Shown here piece after piece: positions 8,010 through 16,543 of a stretch of DNA of 64,000 nt. The notes beneath the pieces are model-generated. The model did not search any database. It was not told the origin of the DNA and was given only the letters and a program-made list of their open reading frames with translations. A program made the translations under genes and the position numbers. The DNA is from CAWCPR01 sp963797475 (lineage in GTDB: Bacteria > Chloroflexota > Anaerolineae > Anaerolineales > UBA4823). Within the stretch, counting starts at the first letter, position 1. Each line of letters begins with the position of its first letter. Where the stretch lies: assembly GCA_963797475.1 (NCBI GenBank), contig CAWCPR010000001.1, positions 2,294,001 to 2,358,000 on the forward strand, given 5' to 3'.

Positions 8010-8699
8010 ATGAATGTCAGCCCAGCCATGCGGCGTTACGCCGCAGAGGTTTACCGCTTACAACAAGATTACGAACAAGTCCCCCTTTCCCTGCTTAGCG
8101 CCCAGGTAGAAGCTTCAGCTCAGGCAATTGCCCGCATGGTCAGGCGTCTGAATGAAGGCGGCTACCTGGTGCACGAACCTTACCGGGGGGTGCGGTTGAC
8201 CGAGGAAGGCGAAAGGATCGCCATGCCTGCCCTGCGGCGGCATCGCCTGGTGGAGGTTTTCCTGGTACGGGTGATGCGCTACGACTGGGGTTCGGCCCAC
8301 CAGCTTGCGGATGTTTTCGAGCGCGGCGTGAACGAGGAGTTGGAAGATCGCATCGACGATCTGTCCGGGCATCCTACCCGCTGCCCGCACGGAGAGCCGA
8401 TCCCCAGCAAGGAGGGCGTTATGCCGGTTGTAGTTGACAGACCGCTCGTACATGTCCCTTCAGGCTCGGACTGCGTGATCAGCCGCGTGCGCACCCACGA
8501 CCTGGACCGGCTGCAGTACATCGCCGAATTAAGCCTGGTGCCCGGCGCCCCTTTCCACTTGTTGAGTTGTGCGCCTTTCAACGGTCCTTTGCGCCTGCAA
8601 ATGGAACCGGAGGATCACGTGATTGGCTACGAACTGGCAAATTCCTTGTGGGTCGAAGTGACCCGGCAGGGAAAAGGCAATACCCCGCTTAAGAACTGA
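8010..8699 (+). CDS. DtxR/MntR-family metal-dependent regulator with FeoA-like domain
   Basis: 229 residues. There is an N-terminal winged helix (residues 1-65, SAQVEASAQAIARMVRRL), a dimerisation and metal-binding domain (66-140) and a C-terminal SH3/FeoA-like domain (about 145-220). Such proteins repress iron or manganese uptake genes when loaded with metal. The HRLVE segment supplies the His and Glu of one site. The segment normally reading HEEA(C/E)xxEH here reads HQLADVFERG: the first His and the Glu are kept, Asp takes the Cys position, and the last His is Arg. That removes one expected primary ligand, so metal choice or dependence may differ. Divergent placement next to the iron genes supports control of them. 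Confidence 0.85.
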   Translation: MNVSPAMRRYAAEVYRLQQDYEQVPLSLLSAQVEASAQAIARMVRRLNEGGYLVHEPYRGVRLTEEGERIAMPALRRHRLVEVFLVRVMRYDWGSAHQLADVFERGVNEELEDRIDDLSGHPTRCPHGEPIPSKEGVMPVVVDRPLVHVPSGSDCVISRVRTHDLDRLQYIAELSLVPGAPFHLLSCAPFNGPLRLQMEPEDHVIGYELANSLWVEVTRQGKGNTPLKN

Positions 8700-8730
8700 A
8701 CGCTCCCCCTACCTCTCGATCTTGTTAGGT

Positions 8731-8760
8731 GAACCCGTAAAAATTTTAACGGGTTCTTTA
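8731..8760 (+). terminator. Rho-independent terminator after the DtxR-family gene
   Basis: The stem GAACCCGT (8731-8738) pairs with ACGGGTTC (8749-8756), with an A/T-rich loop, and is followed by TTTA. It lies 32 bases after the regulator stop codon and before the two-component genes. Confidence 0.6.
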
Positions 8761-8798
8761 TGTGCATTTTATAAATCCCAAGTTAGGATTTCTCCAGG

Positions 8799-8818
8799 CC
8801 TAAAATTTACCCAAAGAA
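8799..8818 (-). promoter_or_regulatory. Weak copy of the flagellar TTTAS-N6-TTYAC box before the two-component operon
   Basis: Read on the minus strand this is TTCTTTGGGTAAATTTTAGG. It matches the box upstream of fliS in 17 of its first 18 bases, but has G for A and G for C at key half-site positions. It sits about 35 bases before the first kinase gene, in the opposite orientation, and could mediate autoregulation. Chance similarity in AT-rich sequence is possible. Confidence 0.3.
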
Positions 8819-8852
8819 ATTGAGGCAGAATGGCGCTTAATTTCTCAGCAAT

Positions 8853-11141
8853 ATGGATGATGACCGGATTTTGATGTCCCAACAAGAACGCAATCCTTAC
8901 CGAATATTGATCGTCGATGACGAACGCGGCCAGGCCGAGCTGATCAAGGAATTCCTCGAGATTTCCGGCGACTTTTGCGTCGAATGGGCCGGTTCTGTCG
9001 CCCTTCTATGGGAGCACCTGGCAGCGAATTCCTACCACACGATCTTGCTGGATTACCGCCTGCCGGACGGTACCGGGCTGGAAATCCTGGAAGAGTTTCA
9101 AAGGCGCGGAATTAAGACGCCGGCCGTTTTGATCACCGGACAGGGAGACGAACGCCTGGCTGTTCGCGCCATGCAGCAAGGAGCGGTCGACTACCTGATT
9201 AAAGGCTCGGATTTTTTGCCGACACTGCCGGCCCTGATCCAAAAGGCGATCCGTTCCGCAGAGCTGCAAGATTCGGTCGACCGGTCAAACGAACAGATCC
9301 GCTACCAGGCGCTTTTGCTCAACAATGTGCGCGATGCGATCGTGGTTTGGGACAAGGATGGAATCATCCGGCACTGGAACTACGCCGCCGCCATCTTGTT
9401 CGGATATTCCGTAAAAGACCGGGTCGGCAAACCCGTCAGCGATTTCTACCTGTCCGAGTTCGACCCCCCGGTCAACGTACCCCCCGGAGAGGGGACCGGC
9501 GGGCAGGAGGTGAGCCGCCGTTTCGTGCATAAAGACGGCAGGACGATTTGGGTCAGCTCGCGGGTCAACGCGCTGCGTGATTACGGCGCCAACAGCAAGC
9601 TGATCGGCTATATGGATGTCTCTCGGGATATCACCAGCCGCAAACAGACGGAGGACGCCTTGCGGGCGGAACGCAATTTTGTCTCGGGCGTGCTGAACAC
9701 CGTCGGCGCACTGGTGGTCGTCCTGGACGCGAACGGCCTGGTGGTCCGTTTCAACCGTGCATTCGAGCAAATCACCGGATACAACCTGGAAGAAATGCGC
9801 GGCAGGTCCTTTGTTAATTCTTTCATCGTTCCAGAAGAAGTACCCCAGGTCCTCCAATCGTTCAACGAATTATCGTCCTGCAAGCAGCACAACCAGCAAG
9901 ATAACTACCTGATCGCGAAAGATGGCTCGCGTCATTTGATTTCCTGGTCGAACACCGTGATTCTGGACCGGAAAGGGGGGACGGATTACGTCATCGCGAC
10001 CGGGATCGATATTACCGAGCGAAACCGGGCAGAACAGGCCTTGCGCGCCAGCGAAGAGCGCTACCGGACCGTTTCAGAGCTGGTCTCGGATTTCGTTTAT
10101 TCTTTTTCAATCGATTCGGGTGGAAAATACCACATTGAGTGGACAACCAATTCCTTTAACCGCCTTGTCGGTCTCGACCCTCGCAGGTTGGATTTGAGAC
10201 GGGATTGGGCAAAGTTCATCCACCCCGAGGATGGACCCACCGTTCAGAAAATGATCGCGGAATTGAAGTCCGGCCAGCCGCACGTGTGCGAGCTGCGCAT
10301 AATTTCCTCCGACGGCCAGGAAGTCTGGATTCAAAATTACGCCAGGCCGGTGATCGATCACGAGAGAGGCGGAGCCATCCGAATTTACGGAGCTGGTAAA
10401 AACATCACTGAGAACAAATCTATGGAAAACCAAATTCGGGCTGCCCAGGTTCGCCTGACCAACTCAGCGCGGCTGGCAGCGATCGGCGAGCTTGCCTCCG
10501 GCGTCGCCCACCACATCAACAACCCATTGACAACGATCATCGCCGAATCTCAAATCCTATTACAAAATATACCCGAAGACCATGCCGCCCGCGAATCCGC
10601 TGAGGCGATCGAGCTGTCCGGATGGCGAGTGCAAAAAGCAGTCCAGCAATTGCTAGAATTCTCCCGGCCGGCCGGAAACACATTGGAACCGGTTTCCGTG
10701 AATCATACGGTAAAATCGGCGTTATCCTTAATCGGAGATCAGATCATCTCTTCCGGCGTAACACTCAGGATCGAGCTTACTGAAAATCTGCCCGTCGTAC
10801 AGGGCAACGAACGCCAATTGGGAGATCTTTGGGTGAACCTGCTGCTGCTGGCCCGCGACGCAACCTCCGGCGAGTCGCAGCACACAATCCGAGTCCGTTC
10901 CTGGCAGGTATCGGAAGTCGAAATCGAGGTCGAGATCAGCGATGACGGCGAACCGATCCCGCCAGATGAGATGCAAATATTGTTCGAGCCGAATTTTATT
11001 ACACCAATCGGTGGCCGCGGCACCGGGATCGAGCTGAACATCTGCCAGGAAATTGTCCGGCAGCATCGAGGCGAGATCACAGCAGCCAGTTCCCCAGATG
11101 ATGGGACATCATTTCGTGTACGCTTTCCCGTGGAGGTATAA
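8853..11141 (+). CDS. Receiver-PAS-PAS-PAS hybrid sensor with degenerate histidine-kinase core
   Basis: 762 residues. There is an N-terminal receiver (residues 15-135; phospho-acceptor Asp in LLDYRLPDG), three PAS/PAC modules (about 145-265, 270-395 and 400-525), then HisKA (540-605) and HATPase_c (645-760). No membrane span is visible, so it is a cytoplasmic sensor. The H-box reads GVAHHINNPL: phospho-acceptor His553 is present, but the acidic residue at H+1 is His554. The N-box reads NLLLLA, with Leu666 where the Mg-ATP-coordinating Asn belongs. The G1 box reads DDGEP instead of DxGxG and the G2 box GTGIEL instead of GTGLGL. Asn557 (H+4), linked to phosphatase activity in this family, is kept. 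I infer lost kinase and possible phosphatase function. It abuts the response-regulator gene with no gap. Confidence 0.88.
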   Translation: MDDDRILMSQQERNPYRILIVDDERGQAELIKEFLEISGDFCVEWAGSVALLWEHLAANSYHTILLDYRLPDGTGLEILEEFQRRGIKTPAVLITGQGDERLAVRAMQQGAVDYLIKGSDFLPTLPALIQKAIRSAELQDSVDRSNEQIRYQALLLNNVRDAIVVWDKDGIIRHWNYAAAILFGYSVKDRVGKPVSDFYLSEFDPPVNVPPGEGTGGQEVSRRFVHKDGRTIWVSSRVNALRDYGANSKLIGYMDVSRDITSRKQTEDALRAERNFVSGVLNTVGALVVVLDANGLVVRFNRAFEQITGYNLEEMRGRSFVNSFIVPEEVPQVLQSFNELSSCKQHNQQDNYLIAKDGSRHLISWSNTVILDRKGGTDYVIATGIDITERNRAEQALRASEERYRTVSELVSDFVYSFSIDSGGKYHIEWTTNSFNRLVGLDPRRLDLRRDWAKFIHPEDGPTVQKMIAELKSGQPHVCELRIISSDGQEVWIQNYARPVIDHERGGAIRIYGAGKNITENKSMENQIRAAQVRLTNSARLAAIGELASGVAHHINNPLTTIIAESQILLQNIPEDHAARESAEAIELSGWRVQKAVQQLLEFSRPAGNTLEPVSVNHTVKSALSLIGDQIISSGVTLRIELTENLPVVQGNERQLGDLWVNLLLLARDATSGESQHTIRVRSWQVSEVEIEVEISDDGEPIPPDEMQILFEPNFITPIGGRGTGIELNICQEIVRQHRGEITAASSPDDGTSFRVRFPVEV

Positions 11142-11954
11142 ATGGAAGACGCGAAGATCTTAGTCATAGAGGATGATGAAATCGTAGCCCGCACGATCGA
11201 GAGAAGTTTGCGCGGGGCGGAATTCAAAATCACCAAGGCGAGCAGCGGTGTGGAAGGCTTGAAGATAGCCCGCCAGCTTCTCCCGGACTTGGTCATCCTG
11301 GATGTGGTAATGCCAGGGATGGATGGCTACACTGTATGCCGGGAGATGCGCGCAGACCCAATCACCTCGGACGTCCCCATTCTATTCCTGACCGCCAAGG
11401 TAAAAGATCAAGATAAAATCACCGGGTTCAATGCCGGCGCCGACGACTATTTAAGCAAGCCTTTTAACGTGGATGAATTGATCTTACGAGTGCGCGCTAT
11501 TCTGCGCCGGACTCGAAAAAGTGTGCCACAGTCGCAAATGAGCATCGCAGTCGGCCTGGTCGACCAGGATTTAGCCCTGGAGGAGCAGGCTCTGCCCGCC
11601 CAGCTTGCCGGCCTGGAAGCGAAATCCCAGGCCCCGGAACACTGCCTGGTGGTTGGCGAATATATGCTCGACACTCGTTTATACGAGCTGCATAAACCGA
11701 ACGACGAGAAATTGCGCCTGACCCCTGTTCAATACGATTTGCTGTATCATTTGATGACCCACCCCGGGCAAATCTTCTCGCCAGGGCGACTTCTAGACGA
11801 AGTTTGGGATTACCCCACTGGCTCCGGAAGCCCAGACCTGGTTCGAGTCCATATTAAGAACTTGAGAGAACGGATCGAGGACAGCCCCAGCGCCCCAAAG
11901 TTTATAAAAACAGTGCCAGGATACGGGTATACGGTCAGCCCGGATGCAGAATAA
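11142..11954 (+). CDS. OmpR/PhoB-family response regulator
   Basis: 270 residues. The receiver domain (1-120) has acidic pocket EDD at 10-12, phospho-acceptor Asp54 in VILDVVMPGMDG, LFLTAK, and the invariant Lys in SKPF. An unusually long linker (about 125-175) rich in Gln, Ala and Leu separates it from a winged-helix DNA-binding domain (LRLTPVQYDLLYHLM...VRVHIKNLRERIE...YGYTV). Members bind tandem direct repeats about 11 bp apart. It starts on the base after the degenerate kinase's stop codon and is followed by a canonical kinase, so it is probably the output of both. Direct repeats of fitting geometry precede several flagellar operons in this window, making it a candidate flagellar regulator (inference). 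Confidence 0.92.
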   Translation: MEDAKILVIEDDEIVARTIERSLRGAEFKITKASSGVEGLKIARQLLPDLVILDVVMPGMDGYTVCREMRADPITSDVPILFLTAKVKDQDKITGFNAGADDYLSKPFNVDELILRVRAILRRTRKSVPQSQMSIAVGLVDQDLALEEQALPAQLAGLEAKSQAPEHCLVVGEYMLDTRLYELHKPNDEKLRLTPVQYDLLYHLMTHPGQIFSPGRLLDEVWDYPTGSGSPDLVRVHIKNLRERIEDSPSAPKFIKTVPGYGYTVSPDAE

Positions 11955-12181
11955 GATTTCCCCCTTTCGGTGAAATCATCTTCGCATGCATGGGTCATAT
12001 CCACCCATTTTCTACGACCTTGCACGGACGAGATTTTCTGAATTCCTGTCTTTAATCACGCCCGTGCCTGAGAAAGTGAGCCGGACGAACTGGGTCCAAG
12101 TGCGATATTTTCCGGATCTCTTGTAATTCTGCGCTGGTATCTTAACGGCATAGTTGATGTCAAAACGGACAACAAAAGCCA

Positions 12182-13852
12182 ATGACTAAAGCGAGCAAGA
12201 CCGATAACAACAGAACCAATCATAGGGCCAACAGGCGCCATTATTATCACTTAAAACGGTGTCAGAGCCAGTTGGTTCACAAGCTAGTCGAGGATTCGAA
12301 TCGAGAGGAGACCGGCGCAGCGACATTGCGAGAATGGCTGGCGGTCAGAGTGTGTAAGCTGCTGGACGCGCAGGCTTGTTCAATTCTTCTGCAGGAAAAC
12401 GATCAATACGATGTTTTTCTCAAATCGACAAATCCGCATGAGCCGCCATGGTCGTACAACACCAGTTTAAACTCGGAACGCAGCCGGATTTTAAATGACT
12501 GCATCCAGGCGGGGGATCCATTTTTTGTAAACCAAAGTCCAGATATCGGCGATATGGAAATTTTCGCCCCTATCCAAAACTTTCGTCCCACCTCGATACT
12601 TTGCGCGCCGCTGAACGCCGGGAACACGAACAAGGGGGCGCTCATCGTATTGGGCAATGGGATCAAAAAATTCACTCAACATGACCTGGACTTATTGACA
12701 AGGGTTGCAGACGTCTTTGCCCAGGCTATTTTCAACGCCGACACGATCCGCAAGCTGAAGGTTGCAAATGCAGAGCTGGAAGTCAAGTTCTTCCAGGTAA
12801 AGAATTCACGAAACACGCTGCGGACTTCGTTCGATAATATCCCTTCCTCGATCTACATCATTGACACCCAGTTTACACTCACCGCGATCAACCTACCCCG
12901 TTCCGAACGGGCCGAGTTGCATCCCAGTATATTGGTCGGGCACCGGTGCTACGAGGCATTTTACCATCGCGAAGATATTTGCCCTGGCTGCCGCGTGCTG
13001 GAGACTTTATTCGATGAGTGTACGACGGAGCGCACGCGCCGGGATTGGCAGCCGGATGGCGACGCGCAGGAATGGGAAATCACATCCTTCCCCATTCTCG
13101 ACTCCGACCAAAAAGTGTCGCAAGCGATCATCATGGAGGTTGACGTAACTGAAAAACGGCGCCTGGAGGCGACTTTAGCCCAATCTGAGAAGCTGGCGGC
13201 AGTCGGGCAGTTGGCAGCCGGGATCGCCCATGAGATCAACAACCCGCTGACGGCCATTGTCGCAAACGCGCAGCTCTTACAGCGCGAAATCCCGCCTGAG
13301 GATGACCGGCAGGAGCTGGTCGAGATGATCTCCAGCGCCGGGGCTCGCGCGACTCAGGTCGTACGCAACCTGTTGGATCTCGCCCGCAAGGAGCAATACG
13401 AGTTCGTCCCTACGGACGTAAACAATACCGTCCACAAGGCCGTCTCCCTGCTCCAGCACGAGATTGTTTCCCGCTCTGCCAGCTTGAAAATGGACCTGGC
13501 GCCCGATTTACCTGAGATCATGGCCAGCGAGAACCATTTGCAAGGCGTGTGGATTAATCTGCTGACCAACGCTTTAGATTCGTCCGAGAATGGGCGCTGT
13601 GAGATCAAAGTCACCTCCAGACAGCAGGGCAACAAGATCCGCGTCACGGTGGCGGATAATGGCAACGGCATACCACCCGAGCGGCTGACCTGGATTTTTG
13701 AGCCGTTTTACACAACCAAAGCGCCTGGTCGCGGCACCGGTTTAGGCCTTTCGGTCTGCCACCGGGTCATCAAACAACATGAGGGCCATATCCTGGTGGA
13801 CAGCCAGGTGAATAAGGGGACGCAGTTCACCGTCGTTTTGCCAATCACCTGA
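12182..13852 (+). CDS. GAF-PAS histidine kinase, canonical active site
   Basis: 556 residues, no membrane span. It has a GAF domain (about 35-190), a PAS domain (205-325) containing the Cys set RCYEAFYHREDICPGC common to a metal- or redox-sensing-like PAS subgroup, then HisKA and HATPase_c. All catalytic motifs are intact: the H-box GIAHEINNPLTAIV, N-box NLLTNALDSS, G1 DNGNGIPP, F-box FEPFYTTK and G2 GTGLGLSV. It should autophosphorylate and feed the neighbouring OmpR-type regulator. A gap of 227 bases separates it from that gene; a weak GATTTC/GAAATC hairpin at 11952-11976 is the only structure I see there. No strong Shine-Dalgarno precedes the ATG. Confidence 0.9.
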   Translation: MTKASKTDNNRTNHRANRRHYYHLKRCQSQLVHKLVEDSNREETGAATLREWLAVRVCKLLDAQACSILLQENDQYDVFLKSTNPHEPPWSYNTSLNSERSRILNDCIQAGDPFFVNQSPDIGDMEIFAPIQNFRPTSILCAPLNAGNTNKGALIVLGNGIKKFTQHDLDLLTRVADVFAQAIFNADTIRKLKVANAELEVKFFQVKNSRNTLRTSFDNIPSSIYIIDTQFTLTAINLPRSERAELHPSILVGHRCYEAFYHREDICPGCRVLETLFDECTTERTRRDWQPDGDAQEWEITSFPILDSDQKVSQAIIMEVDVTEKRRLEATLAQSEKLAAVGQLAAGIAHEINNPLTAIVANAQLLQREIPPEDDRQELVEMISSAGARATQVVRNLLDLARKEQYEFVPTDVNNTVHKAVSLLQHEIVSRSASLKMDLAPDLPEIMASENHLQGVWINLLTNALDSSENGRCEIKVTSRQQGNKIRVTVADNGNGIPPERLTWIFEPFYTTKAPGRGTGLGLSVCHRVIKQHEGHILVDSQVNKGTQFTVVLPIT

Positions 13853-13883
13853 GAGAAAAGCGTTGCCTGCAACAGATTTACGA

Positions 13884-13925
13884 AAAAGCCTCGACCGGGC
13901 GTACTCACCAGTCGAGGCTTTTTTT
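13884..13925 (+). terminator. Strong terminator closing the two-component cluster
   Basis: The stem AAAAGCCTCGAC (13884-13895) pairs perfectly with GTCGAGGCTTTT (13911-13922), with a 15-base loop, and is followed by a run of T to 13925. It separates the kinase gene from the flagellar operon. Confidence 0.9.
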
Positions 13926-13947
13926 CGCCCGAAAAGTTTTTTAGGTC

Positions 13948-13980
13948 TTCTTTACACACCCTTCACGGCCCGTTTATACA
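13948..13980 (+). promoter_or_regulatory. Promoter of the flbD-motAB-fli operon with a TTTAC-N6-TTCAC box
   Basis: TTTAC (13951-13955) and TTCAC (13962-13966) form a direct repeat with 11-bp spacing. The first half also reads as a -35 (TTTACA), with a -10 TATACA at 13975-13980 after 18 bases. This overlap of a tandem site with the -35 resembles PhoB-type activated promoters. The leader to flbD is about 125 bases. Confidence 0.55.
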
Positions 13981-14112
13981 AAGCCATGCTGCGGTATGCT
14001 AAATTTTAGCCTGAGTGCAGTGTACGGCAGGCGGAAGAAATCTGGTGAAAAATCCCTCCTGGCGGCCCCTGGCAGGCTCACTTTACTCAAAAAAAGAGAC
14101 ACCTGAAAAATC

Positions 14113-14322
14113 ATGATACAGGTTACCCGCTTCAATGGCACGAAGTTTTATCTGAACGCAGAAATGATCCTCTCTGTAGAGAGTACTCCGGATACCGTGA
14201 TCACAATGACGAATGAAATCAAGCTTTTGGTGAAAGACCGGATGGAGCAAGTGGTAGAGCGGATCATTCAATACCATCGCATTGTCAATAATCCACAGCT
14301 TGACATGCACATCGGAGAATAA
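14113..14322 (+). CDS. flbD: FlbD-family flagellar protein
   Basis: 69 residues, the normal size for the small FlbD family found next to motA in many bacteria. It begins MIQVTRFNGTKFYLNAEMI and contains the conserved pattern of a lipid/protein-binding beta fold followed by VESTPDTVITM and a C-terminal helix. Its biochemical role is not settled; it is distinct from the Caulobacter transcription factor also called FlbD. First gene of a long plus-strand flagellar operon, three bases before motA. Confidence 0.85.
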   Translation: MIQVTRFNGTKFYLNAEMILSVESTPDTVITMTNEIKLLVKDRMEQVVERIIQYHRIVNNPQLDMHIGE

Positions 14323-14324
14323 GA

Positions 14325-15134
14325 ATGGATCTGACTACGATAATCGGGTTAGGCCTGGGCTTAACGATCGTAACAGTGGTAATGATTATGGATGGCGGCT
14401 CGCCAGCAGAGCTGGTAGCTCACCCCTCTGCAATCCTGCTTACCATCGGGGGCGCTTTGGCCGCCACGATCATCTCTTACCCCCTTAAACTGGTTACATC
14501 GCTGCCCAAATGGTTCATGCTGGCTTTCATAGGGCCCAAGTTGGAAATGGAAAGCTCCATTGGCATGCTGGCAAATATGGCGGACAAAGCACGGCGTGAA
14601 GGCTTACTGGCCCTGGAGGAAGAATCCAAAAAGGTCACCGACGAGTTTCTACAAAAAGGCCTGATGATGGTGGTGGACGGCGTAGATCCTTCTCAGGTGA
14701 AAGCGATCCTGGAGCTTGAAATCCACCACATGGAAATGCGCCACGAACAGGGCGGCATCAATTTCTTCTCGTCCGCGGGTGGGTACGGCCCCACGATGGG
14801 CATTATCGGCACCGTGATGGGCCTGATCAGCGTGCTCCAAAAACTGGATGACCCCGGCTCGTTGGGGAAATCGATTGCAGCCGCATTCCTGGCCACCTTG
14901 TGGGGGATCCTCTCGGCGAACTTGATCTGGCTGCCCCTGGCAGGCAAGCTGCGCGCCAAGAGCGAAGAGGAAGTCTCTTATCGCCGGATGATGTTGGAAG
15001 GCATTCTGGCCTTACAGTCCGGTGAAAACCCACGCATACTGCGAGATAAGTTGAGCGCCTTCTTGCCGCCAAAGGAACGCGGGGTTCCGGAAGGTGAAGC
15101 CGGCGGCGCACAGAAAGCAAAGGCGCAGGCATGA
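14325..15134 (+). CDS. motA: Flagellar motor stator protein MotA
   Basis: 269 residues with four membrane spans (about 5-25, 35-52, 150-170 and 183-203) and the large cytoplasmic loop between spans 2 and 3 carrying ARREGLLALEEE. The segment GPTMGIIGTVMGLI is the conserved third span with its motor-critical Pro. MotA surrounds MotB to form the ion-driven stator that pushes on FliG. The last four bases overlap the motB start, so the subunits are translationally coupled. Confidence 0.95.
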   Translation: MDLTTIIGLGLGLTIVTVVMIMDGGSPAELVAHPSAILLTIGGALAATIISYPLKLVTSLPKWFMLAFIGPKLEMESSIGMLANMADKARREGLLALEEESKKVTDEFLQKGLMMVVDGVDPSQVKAILELEIHHMEMRHEQGGINFFSSAGGYGPTMGIIGTVMGLISVLQKLDDPGSLGKSIAAAFLATLWGILSANLIWLPLAGKLRAKSEEEVSYRRMMLEGILALQSGENPRILRDKLSAFLPPKERGVPEGEAGGAQKAKAQA

Positions 15135-15889
15135 GCGGCCACGGTGGCGGCGGCAGCGAACGCTGGTTGGTCAGTTATGCCGACTTCATCACCTTGTTGA
15201 TGGTGCTTTTCGTCGTCCTTTATTCCATGGGACAAACGGATATCCAGCGCTATAAGCAGCTTGCCAATGGCTTGCGAGCAGCATTCGAAGGTGGGCCGGT
15301 ACGAATTATCGACCCTGGGATCGACCAGGCCGGCGGAGTAGACGAAAACAAAGAAGCCGCTCCGATCATCATCCCCGGCATCCCCCAAACTCCGATTAAC
15401 TCCGTGGAAGTAGCCGGCGAGCTTACCGATTTGCTCACTTCAGCCAACCTGGGCGGAGCCGTCAGCGTGCAAAACAATGTCGAAGGTGTTTTGATCTCGT
15501 TGAGCGAAAAGCTGGTTTTCGCGTCCGGCACGGCTGAGCTCCAGCCAGAAGCATACCCGGTTTTAGATACGATCCTTAAGATGGTGCTCCCACTGGATAA
15601 CGATATTCGCTTGATCGGTTACACAGACGACACGCCCCCAATCGATCCGAAATTCCAAAACAATTGGGACCTATCCGTTGGACGGGCCATGGTGATCGCA
15701 GATTACTTTCAGCAAGGGGGCCTGGATCCAGCCAGGATCATGGTCGCCGGCCGCGGCGAGTTTAAGCCGATCTTTCCGAATGATTCGCACATGCACCGCG
15801 CTCTAAACAGCCGGGCAGAGATTGTCGTCGTCTACTCGATGCAGTCAGAGGTCGTTAACCTTAATATTTCAGTTCCCGGAGGTCAATAA
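15131..15889 (+). CDS. motB: Flagellar motor stator protein MotB
   Basis: 252 residues. A short Gly-rich cytoplasmic tail is followed by one membrane span with the ion-binding Asp in YADFITLLMVLFVVLYSMG, then a plug/linker region and an OmpA-like peptidoglycan-binding domain (about 125-245; LIGYTDDTPP, NWDLSVGRA, GRGEFKP). It anchors the stator to the wall and carries the ion path. Whether protons or sodium are used cannot be told safely from these residues. It overlaps motA by four bases. Confidence 0.95.
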   Translation: MSGHGGGGSERWLVSYADFITLLMVLFVVLYSMGQTDIQRYKQLANGLRAAFEGGPVRIIDPGIDQAGGVDENKEAAPIIIPGIPQTPINSVEVAGELTDLLTSANLGGAVSVQNNVEGVLISLSEKLVFASGTAELQPEAYPVLDTILKMVLPLDNDIRLIGYTDDTPPIDPKFQNNWDLSVGRAMVIADYFQQGGLDPARIMVAGRGEFKPIFPNDSHMHRALNSRAEIVVVYSMQSEVVNLNISVPGGQ

Positions 15890-15896
15890 AAATCGC

Positions 15897-16509
15897 ATGA
15901 AGAAAGTGCTCTCTCTCCTAGGAAAAATCGGGCGCATTGCAGGCTACGTGCTGGTGATCGCAATCACCCTGGCTATGGCCTATATCATGTTCGCCCCTGA
16001 TCAATGGCCAAAGCCTTTTTATCTGGTGTACAAATTCCCAGACCCGCCGGTTGCTTCCGCAAGCTCCTCGAACACAGACGCCGCCAAAGGTGGAGCAAGC
16101 CAACCTGAAGTGCAGACGCCCGCTCCACCTGCGATGCTGGAGATCAAGCCCGGCCAGGGGATAATGATCGACACCGGTTCAAAAATCGTCAACCTGGTTG
16201 ACCCGACCGGCCGGCGCTATCTGCGGGTCGGAATCGTGCTGGAGTTTGCTCCCACGGACTTGAAATACTACACGATGAGCGAAGAGGAACGCACCGCTTT
16301 CCTGGCGACATTCAACGAGGAAGTAAACCTGAAACTGCCGGTGATCAACGATGTAATCATCACCATGCTGGCAAGCCAGACCTTCGAACTCGGTATACAC
16401 AGCCGAGGGCAAGGAAGCGCTGCGCAAGCAAATCCAGGAAACGATAAACACCCAATTGCCTGAATACCGGGTGGTCTTCGTGTATTTCACCGAGTTTGTG
16501 GTCCAGTAA
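15897..16509 (+). CDS. fliL: FliL, interrupted by a +1 frameshift near its C-terminus
   Basis: FliL is a single-span protein that surrounds and stabilises the stator. I start at ATG 15897 (MKKVLSLLGKIGRIAGYVL), just after motB; an earlier start inside motB is implausible. One membrane span (about 10-30) is followed by a Pro/Ala-rich linker and the SPFH-like domain. The open frame as it stands ends at 16463 after 188 residues, with an unrelated tail after QTFE. Skipping one base at about 16389 restores SVYTAEGKEALRKQIQ...YRVVFVYFTEFVVQ, the expected FliL ending, with a stop at 16507 (203 residues). The single-base change is either a sequence error or a recent mutation. Confidence 0.85.
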
Positions 16510-16543
16510 ATCCATTCGAGAGCAGCTCCATATAGGATAGCTT

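Noticed and set aside
12196..12212. GACCGATAAC resembling a sigma-28 -10 within the second kinase gene
   Set aside because: A TAAAG occurs upstream but only five bases away instead of eleven, and the site is inside the coding sequence.
13981..14112. Possible c-di-GMP riboswitch in the flbD leader
   Set aside because: The conserved core elements of GEMM-type riboswitches are not visible; the leader has only imperfect GC-rich pairing.
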